Below are positions 1 to 8,759 of a stretch of 64,000 nt of DNA, in pieces. The stretch's first letter is position 1; each line of letters starts with the position of its first letter. The position numbers were made by a program, and so were the translations under genes. Where the stretch lies: the NCBI RefSeq assembly GCF_025153525.1, contig NZ_JANZNR010000007.1, forward strand, positions 186,001-250,000, read 5' to 3'. The stretch is from Psychroserpens sp. SPM9 (GTDB lineage: Bacteria; Bacteroidota; Bacteroidia; Flavobacteriales; Flavobacteriaceae). The notes under the pieces were generated by a model, which was not told the origin of the DNA, made no database searches, and was given only the letters and a program-made list of their open reading frames with translations.

Positions 1-528
1 GTCCCAGTTCACCATACGGAAGCCTCTGTAAATTAAACCTTTGTTATACAAATCAACAAACACTTTAATTACGGCTTCAGACATGTCATCATCCATCGTA
101 AACTTGGTACGGTCCCAATCACAGGAACAACCCAATTTTTTTAATTGTTCTAAAATGACACCACCATACTCGTCGGTCCACTCCCAAGCATGTTTAAGAA
201 ACTCATCTCTACTCAAATCATTTTTATCAATACCTTGAGCTTTCAGTTTTGCAACAACTTTTGCTTCGGTAGCAATTGAAGCATGATCTGTTCCAGGAAC
301 CCAGCATGCATTTTTACCTAAGAGACGTGCACGCCTAATAAGTACATCTTGAATGGTATTGTTGAGCATATGACCCATATGTAAAACGCCGGTAACATTT
401 GGTGGCGGAATCACAATAGTATAAGGCTCTCTCTCATCTGGAGTTGAGTGAAAATAATTGTGTTTCATCCAATAGTCGTACCATTTACTTTCTACAGATT
501 GAGATGAATATTTTGACGGAATGTCCAT
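1..528 (-). CDS. valS: valyl-tRNA synthetase, N-terminal part (cut by window edge)
   Basis: Class I aminoacyl-tRNA synthetase that charges tRNA-Val in the cytoplasm. Only the first 176 codons lie in the window; the rest continues beyond base 1. The sequence starts [20 protein letters not shown] and shows PPPNVTG (residues 41-47), the HIGH-type ATP-binding signature as HMGH (50-53) and GTDHA (79-83), all typical of ValS. The ATG at 528 fits the usual N-terminus. A -7-like box lies about 30 bases upstream and the next gene is divergent. The family assignment is firm; KMSKS and the editing domain cannot be seen. Confidence 0.95.
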   Translation of the reverse strand, partial: MDIPSKYSSQSVESKWYDYWMKHNYFHSTPDEREPYTIVIPPPNVTGVLHMGHMLNNTIQDVLIRRARLLGKNACWVPGTDHASIATEAKVVAKLKAQGIDKNDLSRDEFLKHAWEWTDEYGGVILEQLKKLGCSCDWDRTKFTMDDDMSEAVIKVFVDLYNKGLIYRGFRMVNWD

Positions 529-558
529 GCTTTGGTATTGTTTTTGCTTTATAACAGA

Positions 559-566
559 CAAAAGTA
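559..566 (-). promoter_or_regulatory. -7-like promoter box for valS
   Basis: Reads TACTTTTG on the minus strand, matching the Bacteroidetes -7 consensus TAnnTTTG, about 30 bases before the valS ATG. No clear TTG -33 element at the usual distance was seen. Confidence 0.4.
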
Positions 567-712
567 CTTATATTTCTTTTTTTGCGAAATGAATACAAGA
601 AATAATGACGACTAAAATTGTAATTAATGTTAATTATAAGGTCATACAGCTAATTTATTTTGCCAAATCGTAAAAAGTAAGTAGTTTTGATAGTATCAAT
701 TTAAAAATTTAA

Positions 713-1141
713 ATGATGAAAAATTTAGTAATAATTTTATGTGTAGCCTTTTTAAGCATTGGAGCTTATGCCCAAGAAAAAGTAGCGAAAATTGAATTTA
801 AAACCGATGTTATAGATTATGGTACCATTGAAAAAGGTGCTGATGGTGTAAGAGTATTTGAATTTACCAATACAGGCAACGCACCATTAATCATTTCTAA
901 TGCCAAGTCAACTTGTGGTTGTACAGTTCCTAAATGGCCTAAAGAACCAATTATGCCAGGAGAAACAGGTGAAATAAAAGTAAAATATGACACTAAACGA
1001 GTGAATCCTATTAGAAAAACAATAACCGTGACTTCTAATGCTGAAACGCCAAGCGTAGCGTTAAAAATTAAAGGTTTGGTTGTGGATTCTAGTAAGGCAA
1101 GTGTTTTAGAAAAGAAAGACAAAAGTGTGATGGAGCAATAA
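713..1141 (+). CDS. DUF1573 family exported protein
   Basis: Small secreted or periplasmic protein of 142 residues; no biochemical function is established for DUF1573. A signal peptide (residues 1-20, ending AYAQ) precedes one beta-sandwich (ASH/MSP-like) domain with the family hallmarks: a DYGTIEKG-type start, the FTNTGNAPL stretch and a STCGC motif (Cys68, Cys70). Two successive ATGs (713, 716) are possible starts. The gene stands alone between divergent valS and a convergent protease gene, with a hairpin terminator just after the stop. Family call is confident; role unknown. Confidence 0.88.
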   Translation: MMKNLVIILCVAFLSIGAYAQEKVAKIEFKTDVIDYGTIEKGADGVRVFEFTNTGNAPLIISNAKSTCGCTVPKWPKEPIMPGETGEIKVKYDTKRVNPIRKTITVTSNAETPSVALKIKGLVVDSSKASVLEKKDKSVMEQ

Positions 1142-1164
1142 TACACTCTATTTCTTATAATTAC

Positions 1165-1192
1165 AAAGAACTCTCTAATTAGGGAGTTCTTT
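1165..1192 (+). terminator. hairpin terminator after the DUF1573 gene
   Basis: AAAGAACTC (1165-1173) pairs with GAGTTCTTT (1184-1192), and the palindromic CTAATTAG between them can extend the stem; a short T-rich tail follows. The hairpin overlaps the last codons of the convergent protease gene, so it may work on both strands, though the minus-strand U tract is short. Confidence 0.7.
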
Positions 1193-2533
1193 TTGTTTAA
1201 AGACATCTTCAAGTTTAAACTCAAAATTCATTATTTGCTTATTGCGCTCTATTTTAAGTCTGATGGACTTTCCAGGACTATTTCTAAAATAGCTAATAAC
1301 ATCTTGAAGTTTTAATAAGTGTGCTTCTTTCCCATTAATACTTACTATAATATCATCTACTTGTAGACCTGCTTTTTCTGCTACGGAATTTTCTCTGATT
1401 AAAACAATGGTATAAGCTGGTTTTAATTTAAATTGATATGATTGAGAAAAATTTATAGACACTTTGTCTTTGCTAGCTTGACCGTAAGAATCTAAAATTT
1501 CGTTTTTGCTTGCAAGCTCTTTTACAACCCGCAACCCTAATTGCTCTACGACTATCCCGCTTCTATTGTAATGAAAATCTGCCTTAAAATTAGAGTTCTT
1601 TTTTAAGGTGATTTTAGAATTTTCATAATCAACAATAAGATTAAAACGTCTTAACACTTCGGCCCCTAAACTTCCATTTCTATCTTTAATTTTACGTGCA
1701 AAACTAATGGATGTCGAATCAGGAAAAGCAACGTTCACTGCATTTAATTCAAAGCTTTTAAGCTTCACTGATTTTACAACAGATCTGTTGCCATGCACGT
1801 TTCCGCTTAAACCTCGGCCTAAAAAATCATGAAAGTAATTATAGTACTCTGTTGTAATACCTAAGCTATCATTTTCAAATAACCACAATGCATCACTGCT
1901 TCCTGTATCTATTAAAAGTTTCACTGGAATGAGCTTTTCATCCAGCTTAACATCGACATCGATATAGGGTTTATTATTAAAAAAAGACAAGTTAAAGGTT
2001 TCGCATTTTTTACAAGTCTTATACTTATAACTGTCTTGCCTGTGAAGTTTTAAATACCCCGATTTATAATTAATCTCTACGACAAAATTTTTAAAAACAT
2101 CATAGCCAATAATACCATGAACTGGCACTCCTAATTTTGGAGTAAAATTGATATGCTGATCAAAAACCACATAAATATCCTGATTGATATTAATAGCGTT
2201 TCCAATTTTAAAAAAATTATTCTGCGATTTTAATGCTTTTACAGATTCTCCGCCTCCAAGGCCTCTTAAAAAAATTGTTTCCACATTATTAATTTGTAAA
2301 GAATCTGTATTTGTAATATTGAATAAGATTGGCTTACTAACGCCTGTATCTAACAAGAAAGACAATTTCACCCCATTAATTTCTACTGGCAGAATAATCT
2401 GATTATTAATGAGTTGAAATCTAACTTTATCCGTTTGCTTTCTAGACAAGTTAAATTGACCTTGTCCGAAAGAAAAGGTACAACTCAACAAAATAAGTAG
2501 TATAATTGTATATGTTTTTCTATATAATATCAT
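1175..2533 (-). CDS. retropepsin-like aspartyl protease with C-terminal PDZ domain
   Basis: Exported protein of about 452 residues. After a signal peptide (about 1-24) there are two aspartyl-protease-like halves, each with a DTG active-site triad (about residues 62-64, FLLDTGVS, and 209-211, LIDTGSSD). Each half has a later Gly-rich or hydrophobic flap-like segment. A PDZ domain (about 370-445; ENSVAEKAGLQVDDIIVSI) closes the protein. This arrangement is known from Bacteroidetes aspartyl-protease/PDZ proteins; substrates are unknown. An in-frame TTG lies 15 bases upstream (2548), but the ATG at 2533 gives a normal signal peptide and is preferred. Single gene, convergent with the DUF1573 gene. 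Confidence 0.85.
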   Translation of the reverse strand: MILYRKTYTIILLILLSCTFSFGQGQFNLSRKQTDKVRFQLINNQIILPVEINGVKLSFLLDTGVSKPILFNITNTDSLQINNVETIFLRGLGGGESVKALKSQNNFFKIGNAININQDIYVVFDQHINFTPKLGVPVHGIIGYDVFKNFVVEINYKSGYLKLHRQDSYKYKTCKKCETFNLSFFNNKPYIDVDVKLDEKLIPVKLLIDTGSSDALWLFENDSLGITTEYYNYFHDFLGRGLSGNVHGNRSVVKSVKLKSFELNAVNVAFPDSTSISFARKIKDRNGSLGAEVLRRFNLIVDYENSKITLKKNSNFKADFHYNRSGIVVEQLGLRVVKELASKNEILDSYGQASKDKVSINFSQSYQFKLKPAYTIVLIRENSVAEKAGLQVDDIIVSINGKEAHLLKLQDVISYFRNSPGKSIRLKIERNKQIMNFEFKLEDVFKQKELPN

Positions 2534-2643
2534 AAGTATTATAAACAAGTTACAAATCTTTAAATCATCTTATGTTTTTAGCTCTGTTTTTTAAATAAAA
2601 TTTAAGATAATTTTCAGAACTTTACCGTTCTAAATTTATAATC

Positions 2644-3834
2644 ATGCCAGCAATTTCAAAGAAGGGTGTTTCGATGCCTGAATCGCCAATAAGAAAATTA
2701 GTTCCATACGCCGAAAACGCCTACAAGCAAGGTAAAACTGTTTATCATTTAAACATAGGTCAGCCCGATATTAAAACACCACAAATTGCTTTAGATGCTG
2801 TTAGAATTCACTCCTTAGACATTTTAGCCTACACACGTTCTGAAGGCTCTGAAGGTTACCGACAAAAAATTGCAGCCTATTACGAAAAAAATGATATCCA
2901 TGTAAATCATGATGACATCATTGTTACTACAGGAGGTAGTGAAGCCTTATTATTCGCCTTTGGAACCATTATGGATGTTGATGACGAAGTAATTATTCCT
3001 GAGCCGTTTTATGCGAATTACAATGGATTCTCGACAGCTTCGGGAGTGAATGTTGTTCCGGTAATTTCTAAAATTGAAAATAATTTTGCTTTACCACCAA
3101 TTGAAGAGTTTGAAAAATTAATAACACCAAAAACCAAAGCAATCCTTATTTGTAACCCTGGGAATCCAACGGGTTACTTATATTCTAGAGATGAAATTAA
3201 AAAATTAGCGACTATTGTTAAAAAGCATGATTTATTTTTAATCGCTGATGAAGTGTATCGTGAGTTTGCCTATGATGGTGCTACACATTACTCCATTTTG
3301 CAAGAAGAAGGTCTCGAAGATTATGCGATTGTTATTGATTCGGTGTCTAAACGTTATAGTATGTGTGGTGCTCGTATTGGATGTTTAGTTTCAAAAAACA
3401 AGTCTGTAATTAAAACTGCTCTCAAATTTGCTCAAGCGCGATTGAGTCCGCCAACCTTAGCGCAAATTGCTAGTGAAGCTGCTTTAAACACACCACAAAG
3501 CTACTTTGATGATGTTATTGAAGAATATGTAGAACGTCGTAATGTGCTCATTGAAGAGCTCAACAAAATTGAAGGGGTTCAAGTTGCCAACCCAAAAGGT
3601 GCCTTTTATTGTATTGCACAGCTTCCTATAAAAAACTCTGATGCATTTGCCCAATGGTTACTAGAATCTTTTGATGTTAATGGCGAAACTGTTATGGTTG
3701 CGCCTGCTGCCGGTTTTTACAGCACGCCTGGTGTTGGTTTAAACCAAATTCGAATTGCTTACGTTTTAAACACAGACAGCTTAAAAAAGGCAGTAAACAT
3801 TTTAAAAGAAGCACTTAAAATCTATAAAGACTAG
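2644..3834 (+). CDS. PLP-dependent class I/II aminotransferase
   Basis: Cytoplasmic fold-type I aminotransferase of 396 residues, in the aspartate/aromatic aminotransferase group. Visible signatures are NPGNPTG (171-177), the PLP-contacting DEVYREF (202-208) and the Schiff-base Lys236 in SVSKRYSMCGARIG, with the conserved Arg of GAR two residues further on. Length is normal. The exact amino acid substrate cannot be read from sequence. Its stop overlaps the GTG start of murB by one base, so the two are cotranscribed and probably translationally coupled, although they share no obvious pathway. Confidence 0.9.
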   Translation: MPAISKKGVSMPESPIRKLVPYAENAYKQGKTVYHLNIGQPDIKTPQIALDAVRIHSLDILAYTRSEGSEGYRQKIAAYYEKNDIHVNHDDIIVTTGGSEALLFAFGTIMDVDDEVIIPEPFYANYNGFSTASGVNVVPVISKIENNFALPPIEEFEKLITPKTKAILICNPGNPTGYLYSRDEIKKLATIVKKHDLFLIADEVYREFAYDGATHYSILQEEGLEDYAIVIDSVSKRYSMCGARIGCLVSKNKSVIKTALKFAQARLSPPTLAQIASEAALNTPQSYFDDVIEEYVERRNVLIEELNKIEGVQVANPKGAFYCIAQLPIKNSDAFAQWLLESFDVNGETVMVAPAAGFYSTPGVGLNQIRIAYVLNTDSLKKAVNILKEALKIYKD

Positions 3835-4847
3835 TGCAAATACAACAAAACATATCTTTAAAACCTTTTAATACCTTCGGAATTGATGCTAAAGCCAAGC
3901 AGTTTGTTTCAGCTACTTCTGTTGCAGATTTAAAAGCTATTTATGCTTCCGAAGCCTTTCCGAAGAAATTTATTCTAGGAGGCGGCAGTAATATGTTGCT
4001 CACCCAAGACATTGACGCACTTGTTGTTCATGTTAACATAAAGGGGAAGCATATCCTTTCGCAAACAGATGCGAATGTTTTGGTCGAATGTCAAGCTGGT
4101 GAAAATTGGCATGAGTTTGTATTATGGACCCTCAACAATGACTTTGGTGGCTTAGAAAACTTATCCCTTATTCCTGGTAATGTTGGTACAAGTCCCATTC
4201 AGAATATTGGGGCTTATGGTGTCGAATTAAAAGATTCGTTTCACTCTTGTAAAGCTTTAAATCTTGAAACCTTAGAGATTGAGGATTTCACAAAAGAAGA
4301 CTGTGAGTTTGGCTATCGAAACTCTATTTTTAAACACCAAGCTAAGGGAAAATACATCATTACGAGTGTTGTTTTTAAACTCACTACTAAACATCATAGT
4401 CTTCATACAAATTATGGTGCGATTGCTACTGAATTAGAGCACATGAACGTCACTAATCCCACAATTAAAGACATATCAAAAGCTGTTATTGCGATTCGCG
4501 AAAGCAAACTTCCTAATCCGAAAGAAATTGGCAACTCGGGTAGTTTTTTTAAAAACCCTGTGATTTCGAAGCAAGATTTTTTAAAATTACAAGACCAATT
4601 TCCGGAGGTTCCACATTATGTAGTTTCAGAATCTGAAATTAAAGTCCCTGCTGGCTGGCTTATAGATCACGCCGGATTTAAAGGTAAAACTTTCGGAAAT
4701 TATGGCGTACACAAAAAGCAAGCTTTAGTGTTGGTCAACTATGGAGGTGCAAAAGGCGCAGAGATTCTCAAACTTTCTCAACTTATACAAAGCACCATCG
4801 CTCGAATTTTCAATATAAATATAGAAGCAGAAGTCAATATCATATAA
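3834..4847 (+). CDS. murB: UDP-N-acetylenolpyruvoylglucosamine reductase
   Basis: FAD-dependent enzyme of cytoplasmic peptidoglycan precursor synthesis; it reduces UDP-GlcNAc-enolpyruvate to UDP-MurNAc with NADPH. The 337-residue protein shows the FAD-binding ILGGGSNML motif, the LSLIPGNVGTSPIQNIGAYG stretch, YRNSIFK, and the catalytic serine region GNSGSFFKNP; it ends with the conserved INIEAEV. The length and internal layout match type I MurB (Escherichia coli-like). Start is GTG, overlapping the TAG of the aminotransferase gene (TAGTG). Confident assignment. Confidence 0.95.
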   Translation: MQIQQNISLKPFNTFGIDAKAKQFVSATSVADLKAIYASEAFPKKFILGGGSNMLLTQDIDALVVHVNIKGKHILSQTDANVLVECQAGENWHEFVLWTLNNDFGGLENLSLIPGNVGTSPIQNIGAYGVELKDSFHSCKALNLETLEIEDFTKEDCEFGYRNSIFKHQAKGKYIITSVVFKLTTKHHSLHTNYGAIATELEHMNVTNPTIKDISKAVIAIRESKLPNPKEIGNSGSFFKNPVISKQDFLKLQDQFPEVPHYVVSESEIKVPAGWLIDHAGFKGKTFGNYGVHKKQALVLVNYGGAKGAEILKLSQLIQSTIARIFNINIEAEVNII

Positions 4848-5032
4848 ACAAAAAGCCCCAAATAATTGAGGCTATTGTCTACTACAGAATAGTTTTTGAA
4901 AATGCTATTAATCAATTTTCTTTTAGGAAGAAAAAAATTCTATTCCACAGAAATTATATGTTAATGGATTAAATTCCGTTTTGGTATTATTTTCTTAATT
5001 TTACCACCTTAATCATATATACGGTTGAAATT

Positions 5033-5040
5033 TATTTTTG
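5033..5040 (+). promoter_or_regulatory. possible -7 box upstream of the ECF sigma gene
   Basis: TATTTTTG matches TAnnTTTG, 48 bases before the TTG start. The 240-base gap after murB is otherwise very T-rich; a weak imperfect hairpin (AGCCCC...GAGGCT, about 4858-4877) without a good U tract may be the murB terminator. Confidence 0.3.
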
Positions 5041-5087
5041 GACGTTTTAAAATTGTTTTTTTTTAATTTTTTTTTAATCCTTAGTTT

Positions 5088-5627
5088 TTGAGCACTTCTT
5101 TAGAACAACAAATTGTAGACTTACTCGCAAAAGGCGATAAAAAAGCGTTAAATCTTCTTTATGAAAATTACGCAGACAGTCTCTATGGTGTTATTTTAAA
5201 AGTAACAATCAATGAAGAATTAGCGCAAGATGCATTGCAAGAGACCTTTGTAAAAGTTTGGAAAAACGCAAAAAAATACGACTCTAAGAAAGCAAAACTG
5301 TTTACTTGGCTATATCGAATTGCTAAAAATACAGCAATTGATAAGCTAAGAAGTTTCAACAATAGATTTGAGAAAGAAGTCCAAATTGACAAATCTAACG
5401 TATATATCTTACCAACAGCAAGTTTAAACCAAGATGTTATTGATTTAAAAATGCATGTTGCAAGATTAGACGAAAAGTACCAAATAGTCTTGAAAGCCTT
5501 GTTTTTTGAAGGTATGACCCAACAAGAAGCAAGTGATGAATTAGACATTCCGTTAGGTACAATTAAGTCTAGATTAAAAATTGGATTACGTGAACTGAAA
5601 AAGGTTTACGATCCAGAAATAAGTTAA
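5088..5627 (+). CDS. ECF-type RNA polymerase sigma factor
   Basis: Sigma-70 family factor of 179 residues. Region 2 (about 20-90) has the QDALQETFVKVWKNAKKY helix and the TWLYRIAKNTAIDKLR promoter-melting segment. Region 4 (about 120-175) has a helix-turn-helix ending GTIKSRLKIGLRELKK. No ATG fits the N-terminus; translation most likely starts at TTG 5088 (MSTSLEQQIV). The next gene starts 2 bases after the stop and encodes a membrane anti-sigma factor, so this is a standard sigma/anti-sigma pair, probably autoregulated. The signal and regulon cannot be inferred. Confidence 0.9.
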   Translation: MSTSLEQQIVDLLAKGDKKALNLLYENYADSLYGVILKVTINEELAQDALQETFVKVWKNAKKYDSKKAKLFTWLYRIAKNTAIDKLRSFNNRFEKEVQIDKSNVYILPTASLNQDVIDLKMHVARLDEKYQIVLKALFFEGMTQQEASDELDIPLGTIKSRLKIGLRELKKVYDPEIS

Positions 5628-5629
5628 AT

Positions 5630-6427
5630 ATGGAAAAAAAATTACATACTTTTTTTCAATCTGGTTTACTTGATAAGTACATACTAGATGAAACCTCTAC
5701 GTCAGAAAGCCTGAAAGTAGAGCATTATATTGAGACCTATCCAGAAGTGGAAAGCGAATATCTTAGATTGCAAGACAATCTTGAGATTATAGCCAAAGCT
5801 AATGCTGTAGAAGCTCCTAATTTTGTTTTAGATTCTATCTTAAACGAAATTGAAGAAGATCAGACTCCAGTGGTTCAACTGGAAACGCGAAAGCGAAGAA
5901 CACCATGGTATAGTATTGCAGCTAGTATTGTTGCTTTGCTTTTTGCCGGTGGTTATTATATGAAAACACAACAAAACAAAGAATTACTCCAGGAGAATCA
6001 AGTGGTTGTTGATGAAATTTTTGATTTAAGAAGCGATATTGAGAATAATAACCAAAAGCTTGACGATTTAATGCGTCAGTTTATGAAACTCAACAATCCT
6101 GAAACAGAAAAATACGTGTTTAGAGGAAACGATCGTGCTAAAGATTTAAAGACGGTTGCCTATATCAATGCTGTTGAAAAAACATCTATGATTGATGTCG
6201 TGTCTTTACCTCAACTACCAGAAAACCATACCTATCAGATCTGGGCAGAAATGCAAGACCGCATGGTAAATCTAGGTATTTTAGATCCTGCTAAAAGCGA
6301 GCTTCAGTCTATTCAGTATATAGAAGATGCTCTTGGATTGGCTATTACCATAGAACCTAATGGTAGTAAAAACGAAACCTCTGATAATGCTGTAGCAGAA
6401 ATCACATTAAAGAGTAAGAATAACTAA
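5630..6427 (+). CDS. membrane anti-sigma factor, RskA-like
   Basis: Partner of the upstream sigma factor; 265 residues. The N-terminal about 85 residues form the cytoplasmic sigma-binding part. One membrane helix follows (about 100-118, WYSIAASIVALLFAGGYYM), then a coiled-coil-like segment (about 120-160) and a C-terminal RskA-type extracytoplasmic domain with the LPENHTYQIWAEMQ and VNLGILDP motifs of anti-sigma-K proteins. It is expected to hold the sigma factor at the membrane until regulated proteolysis releases it (family knowledge). A strong terminator follows. Confidence 0.87.
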   Translation: MEKKLHTFFQSGLLDKYILDETSTSESLKVEHYIETYPEVESEYLRLQDNLEIIAKANAVEAPNFVLDSILNEIEEDQTPVVQLETRKRRTPWYSIAASIVALLFAGGYYMKTQQNKELLQENQVVVDEIFDLRSDIENNNQKLDDLMRQFMKLNNPETEKYVFRGNDRAKDLKTVAYINAVEKTSMIDVVSLPQLPENHTYQIWAEMQDRMVNLGILDPAKSELQSIQYIEDALGLAITIEPNGSKNETSDNAVAEITLKSKNN

Positions 6428-6441
6428 TTCAAATTCAACTC

Positions 6442-6485
6442 AAAAAAAGCGCCACTTTTGAAATTCAAAAGTGGCGCTTTTTTTT
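6442..6485. terminator. strong bidirectional terminator
   Basis: GCGCCACTTTTGAA pairs with TTCAAAAGTGGCGC around a tiny loop, flanked by an A run on the left and a T run on the right. It therefore serves both the anti-sigma gene (+) and aqpZ (-), which converge here. Confidence 0.92.
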
Positions 6486-6512
6486 ATGCATTACGTGTTA
6501 TATAAAAACCTA

Positions 6513-7199
6513 TTATTCTTTATCAAAAAAGGCTTTATGTATAAATCCTGCAACGATAGCTCCTGCAATTGGCGCTAACCAAAACAACCATAATTGCGCT
6601 GTAAATTCGCCACCTGCAAAAAGTGCCTGACTCGTAGATCGAGCAGGATTAACCGATGTATTAGAAATAGGAATACTGATCAAATGAATCAAAGTAAGCG
6701 CTAAACCAATAGCTATTCCGGCAAAACCTTTAGGAGCTTTAGGATAAGTACTTCCCAATATAATTAGCAAAAAGAAGAGTGTTAAAATAAATTCTGCAAT
6801 TAAAACAGAAACCATACTATAACCACCTGGAGACAATTCGCCATAACCATTTGCTGCAAAACTTCCTATATCAACAAAATCAGATTTCCCAGTTAAAATG
6901 AGATACAATACACCTGCTGCAGCAATAGCACCAATAACTTGCGCCAAAATATAACCTATCAAATCCTTTGCTGGAAACTTGCCACCAGCCCAAAGACCTA
7001 ATGAAACAGCTGGATTAAAATGCGCTCCAGATACATGTCCAACAGCATAAGCCATTGTTAATACTGTTAAACCAAATGCTAAGGCAACACCGGTAAAACC
7101 AATTCCTAATTCTGGAAAAGCAGCAGCAAAAACAGCACTACCACAACCTCCAAAAACAAGCCAAAATGTTCCGAAAAACTCTGCTAATAATTTTTTCAT
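6513..7199 (-). CDS. aqpZ: aquaporin Z
   Basis: Inner-membrane water channel of the MIP family, 228 residues, six membrane helices. Both pore motifs are present (NPAVS, 62-66; NPARS, 184-188). His172, Thr181 and Arg187 fit the selectivity filter of water-specific AqpZ rather than glycerol facilitators. The ATG at 7199 gives the typical [15 protein letters not shown] start. It stands alone, divergent from the small-protein operon and convergent with the sigma/anti-sigma pair. Confident call. Confidence 0.95.
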   Translation of the reverse strand: MKKLLAEFFGTFWLVFGGCGSAVFAAAFPELGIGFTGVALAFGLTVLTMAYAVGHVSGAHFNPAVSLGLWAGGKFPAKDLIGYILAQVIGAIAAAGVLYLILTGKSDFVDIGSFAANGYGELSPGGYSMVSVLIAEFILTLFFLLIILGSTYPKAPKGFAGIAIGLALTLIHLISIPISNTSVNPARSTSQALFAGGEFTAQLWLFWLAPIAGAIVAGFIHKAFFDKE

Positions 7200-7331
7200 A
7201 ATGTTAAATTGTTAGTTAGTAAAATTTTAATGAATTAACTTTTAGACACTTAACAAACCATTAAGTCACATTTTTGAGATGTTTACCTTTAATCCGATTC
7301 AGTATTGTAGTATAAAAACATCGAAAAACTG

Positions 7332-7339
7332 TATCTTTG
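7332..7339 (+). promoter_or_regulatory. -7 box of the small-protein/glycosyltransferase operon
   Basis: TATCTTTG is a full match to TAnnTTTG; a TTG lies at 7305-7307, 24 bases upstream, slightly farther than usual for a -33 element. Transcription would start near 7346, giving a leader of about 90 bases. Confidence 0.5.
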
Positions 7340-7354
7340 CACTAACAAAATATA

Positions 7355-7412
7355 TTGAAACATCCTTCGACAAAAATTGAAGTTACCTAGTGACCTAAGG
7401 ATGTGATTTCAA
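7355..7412 (+). promoter_or_regulatory. structured 5' leader (long inverted repeat)
   Basis: TTGAAACATCCTT (7355-7367) pairs with AAGGATG (7397-7403) plus TTTCAA (7407-7412), a 13-bp stem broken only by a 3-base bulge (TGA). Inside the 29-base loop, GTTAC and GTGAC can form a second small stem. The element sits between the -7 box and the start codon at 7437 and has no U tract, so it looks like a leader structure rather than a terminator. Function unknown. Confidence 0.45.
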
Positions 7413-7436
7413 ACTCATTAAAAGACATTAAAAGAG

Positions 7437-7640
7437 ATGAAACTTGTTCTTATTACATTGGTCCTTTTAGGCTTAGGTGTCGCAGGTATTGCTATCAAGA
7501 TTTGGGCTAAAAAAGATGGTAAGTTTGCTGGTACTTGTGCCAGTCAAAATCCTATGTTAAATTCTGAAGGAGAAGCTTGTGGCTTTTGCGGAAAAACACC
7601 TGATCAATTTGAAAACTGTAGCGAACCTCAACATTCATAA
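7437..7640 (+). CDS. small cysteine-rich membrane-anchored protein
   Basis: 67 residues: a single N-terminal hydrophobic helix (about 2-24) followed by a short soluble tail with four cysteines (CASQNP... then ACGFCGK and ENCSEP). The spacing suggests a small metal-binding or disulfide-bonded knob, but no characterised family was recognised. Similar short proteins occur widely in flavobacteria as 'membrane or secreted protein' (recollection). It is the first gene of an operon with a glycosyltransferase, a sigma factor and an Nramp-like transporter. Confidence 0.75.
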   Translation: MKLVLITLVLLGLGVAGIAIKIWAKKDGKFAGTCASQNPMLNSEGEACGFCGKTPDQFENCSEPQHS

Positions 7641-7646
7641 TCGTTG

Positions 7647-8759
7647 ATGCCAGTTTTTGAAATTCTATTCTACATTTTTATTGTAATTATTGGTATTCAG
7701 CTTATTTTTCACGGAATCATATTCGGAAAATTTGCTACTCATAAACCGCCAGCTACTACTAAAAAAAATCGAGCAGTTTCAGTTATTATTTGTGCAAAAA
7801 ATGAAGCTGAAAATTTAAAGCTCAATCTTCCGTATTTTATTGATCAAGACTATGAGTCGTTTGAGATCGTATTAATAAATGACAGTTCTACTGATGATAC
7901 TTTGGAGGTGATGGAAGCCTTTAAAGCCCAACATAATAACCTTAAAATTGTCAATGTAAAACCTGTTGAAAAATTCTGGGGAAACAAAAAATACGCACTC
8001 ACCTTAGGTATTAAAGCCGCTTCAAATAATTTATTATTATTTACTGATGCCGACTGTAAGCCGCTGTCTAAACATTGGATTACTGAAATGAGTGCACATT
8101 TCAGCAATCAAACAGCTATCATTCTTGGCTATGGCGCTTATCAAAAAATCAAAGGATCTTTTCTTAATCTTATCATCAGATTTGAAACCTTTATGACAGC
8201 TGTTCAGTATTTTTCTTATGCCAAAATCGGATGGCCTTACATGGGCGTAGGTCGAAATTTGGCGTATAAAAAAGAATTATTTTTTGAAGCCAATGGCTTT
8301 ATAGATCATATTGATAAAATGTCTGGAGACGATGATCTGTTTATCAATCAAATGGCGACAAAAGCCAATGTTGCAATATGTGTATCTAAAGATAGTTTTA
8401 CTGAATCATTGCCCAAAACAACATTTAAGTCTTGGATGCTTCAAAAACGCAGGCATATAAGCACTGCCGTTCATTACAAGATGAAACACAAAATTCTCCT
8501 TACCGTATTTTATGTGTCTCAAATTCTTTTTTGGCTCTTAGGAAGTCTATTGCTGGCAATGCTATTTCAATGGAAAATAGTTCTGGCTCTCATCATTTTA
8601 AGATTTCTCATACAATACATAAATCTATACCTCGCATCTAAAAAATTAAATGAAACCCGTTTAATTCTTTTCCTTCCAGTTTTAGAAATAGTCTTAATTC
8701 TCTTTCAATTTTTTATATTTATAAAAAATCTCTCATCAAAACCTCACCATTGGAAGTAA
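7647..8759 (+). CDS. membrane-bound family 2 glycosyltransferase
   Basis: About 370 residues. One N-terminal membrane helix is followed by a GT-A domain that begins VSVIICAKNEAENLKLNLP, has the nucleotide-binding INDSSTDDT and the metal-binding DxD-type motif TDADC, and ends with a QKRRH-like segment. Three membrane helices lie at the C-terminus (about 275-365). This is the usual build of processive or lipid-linked family 2 enzymes; donor and acceptor are unknown. The ATG at 7647 is preferred over the TTG at 7644. It follows the small Cys-rich gene by 6 bases and overlaps the next sigma-factor gene by 10. Confidence 0.87.
   Translation: MPVFEILFYIFIVIIGIQLIFHGIIFGKFATHKPPATTKKNRAVSVIICAKNEAENLKLNLPYFIDQDYESFEIVLINDSSTDDTLEVMEAFKAQHNNLKIVNVKPVEKFWGNKKYALTLGIKAASNNLLLFTDADCKPLSKHWITEMSAHFSNQTAIILGYGAYQKIKGSFLNLIIRFETFMTAVQYFSYAKIGWPYMGVGRNLAYKKELFFEANGFIDHIDKMSGDDDLFINQMATKANVAICVSKDSFTESLPKTTFKSWMLQKRRHISTAVHYKMKHKILLTVFYVSQILFWLLGSLLLAMLFQWKIVLALIILRFLIQYINLYLASKKLNETRLILFLPVLEIVLILFQFFIFIKNLSSKPHHWK

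Noticed and set aside
41-238. Plus-strand open frame in the valS region
   Set aside because: Lies opposite the clear valyl-tRNA synthetase frame; only composition explains it.
817-1224. Long minus-strand open frame across the DUF1573 gene
   Set aside because: It is antisense to a well-recognised gene and shows no family motifs.
4848-5087. T-rich gap before the ECF sigma gene considered as a terminator or origin-like element
   Set aside because: Only a weak imperfect hairpin without U tract; no repeats or DnaA-box-like clusters were recognised.
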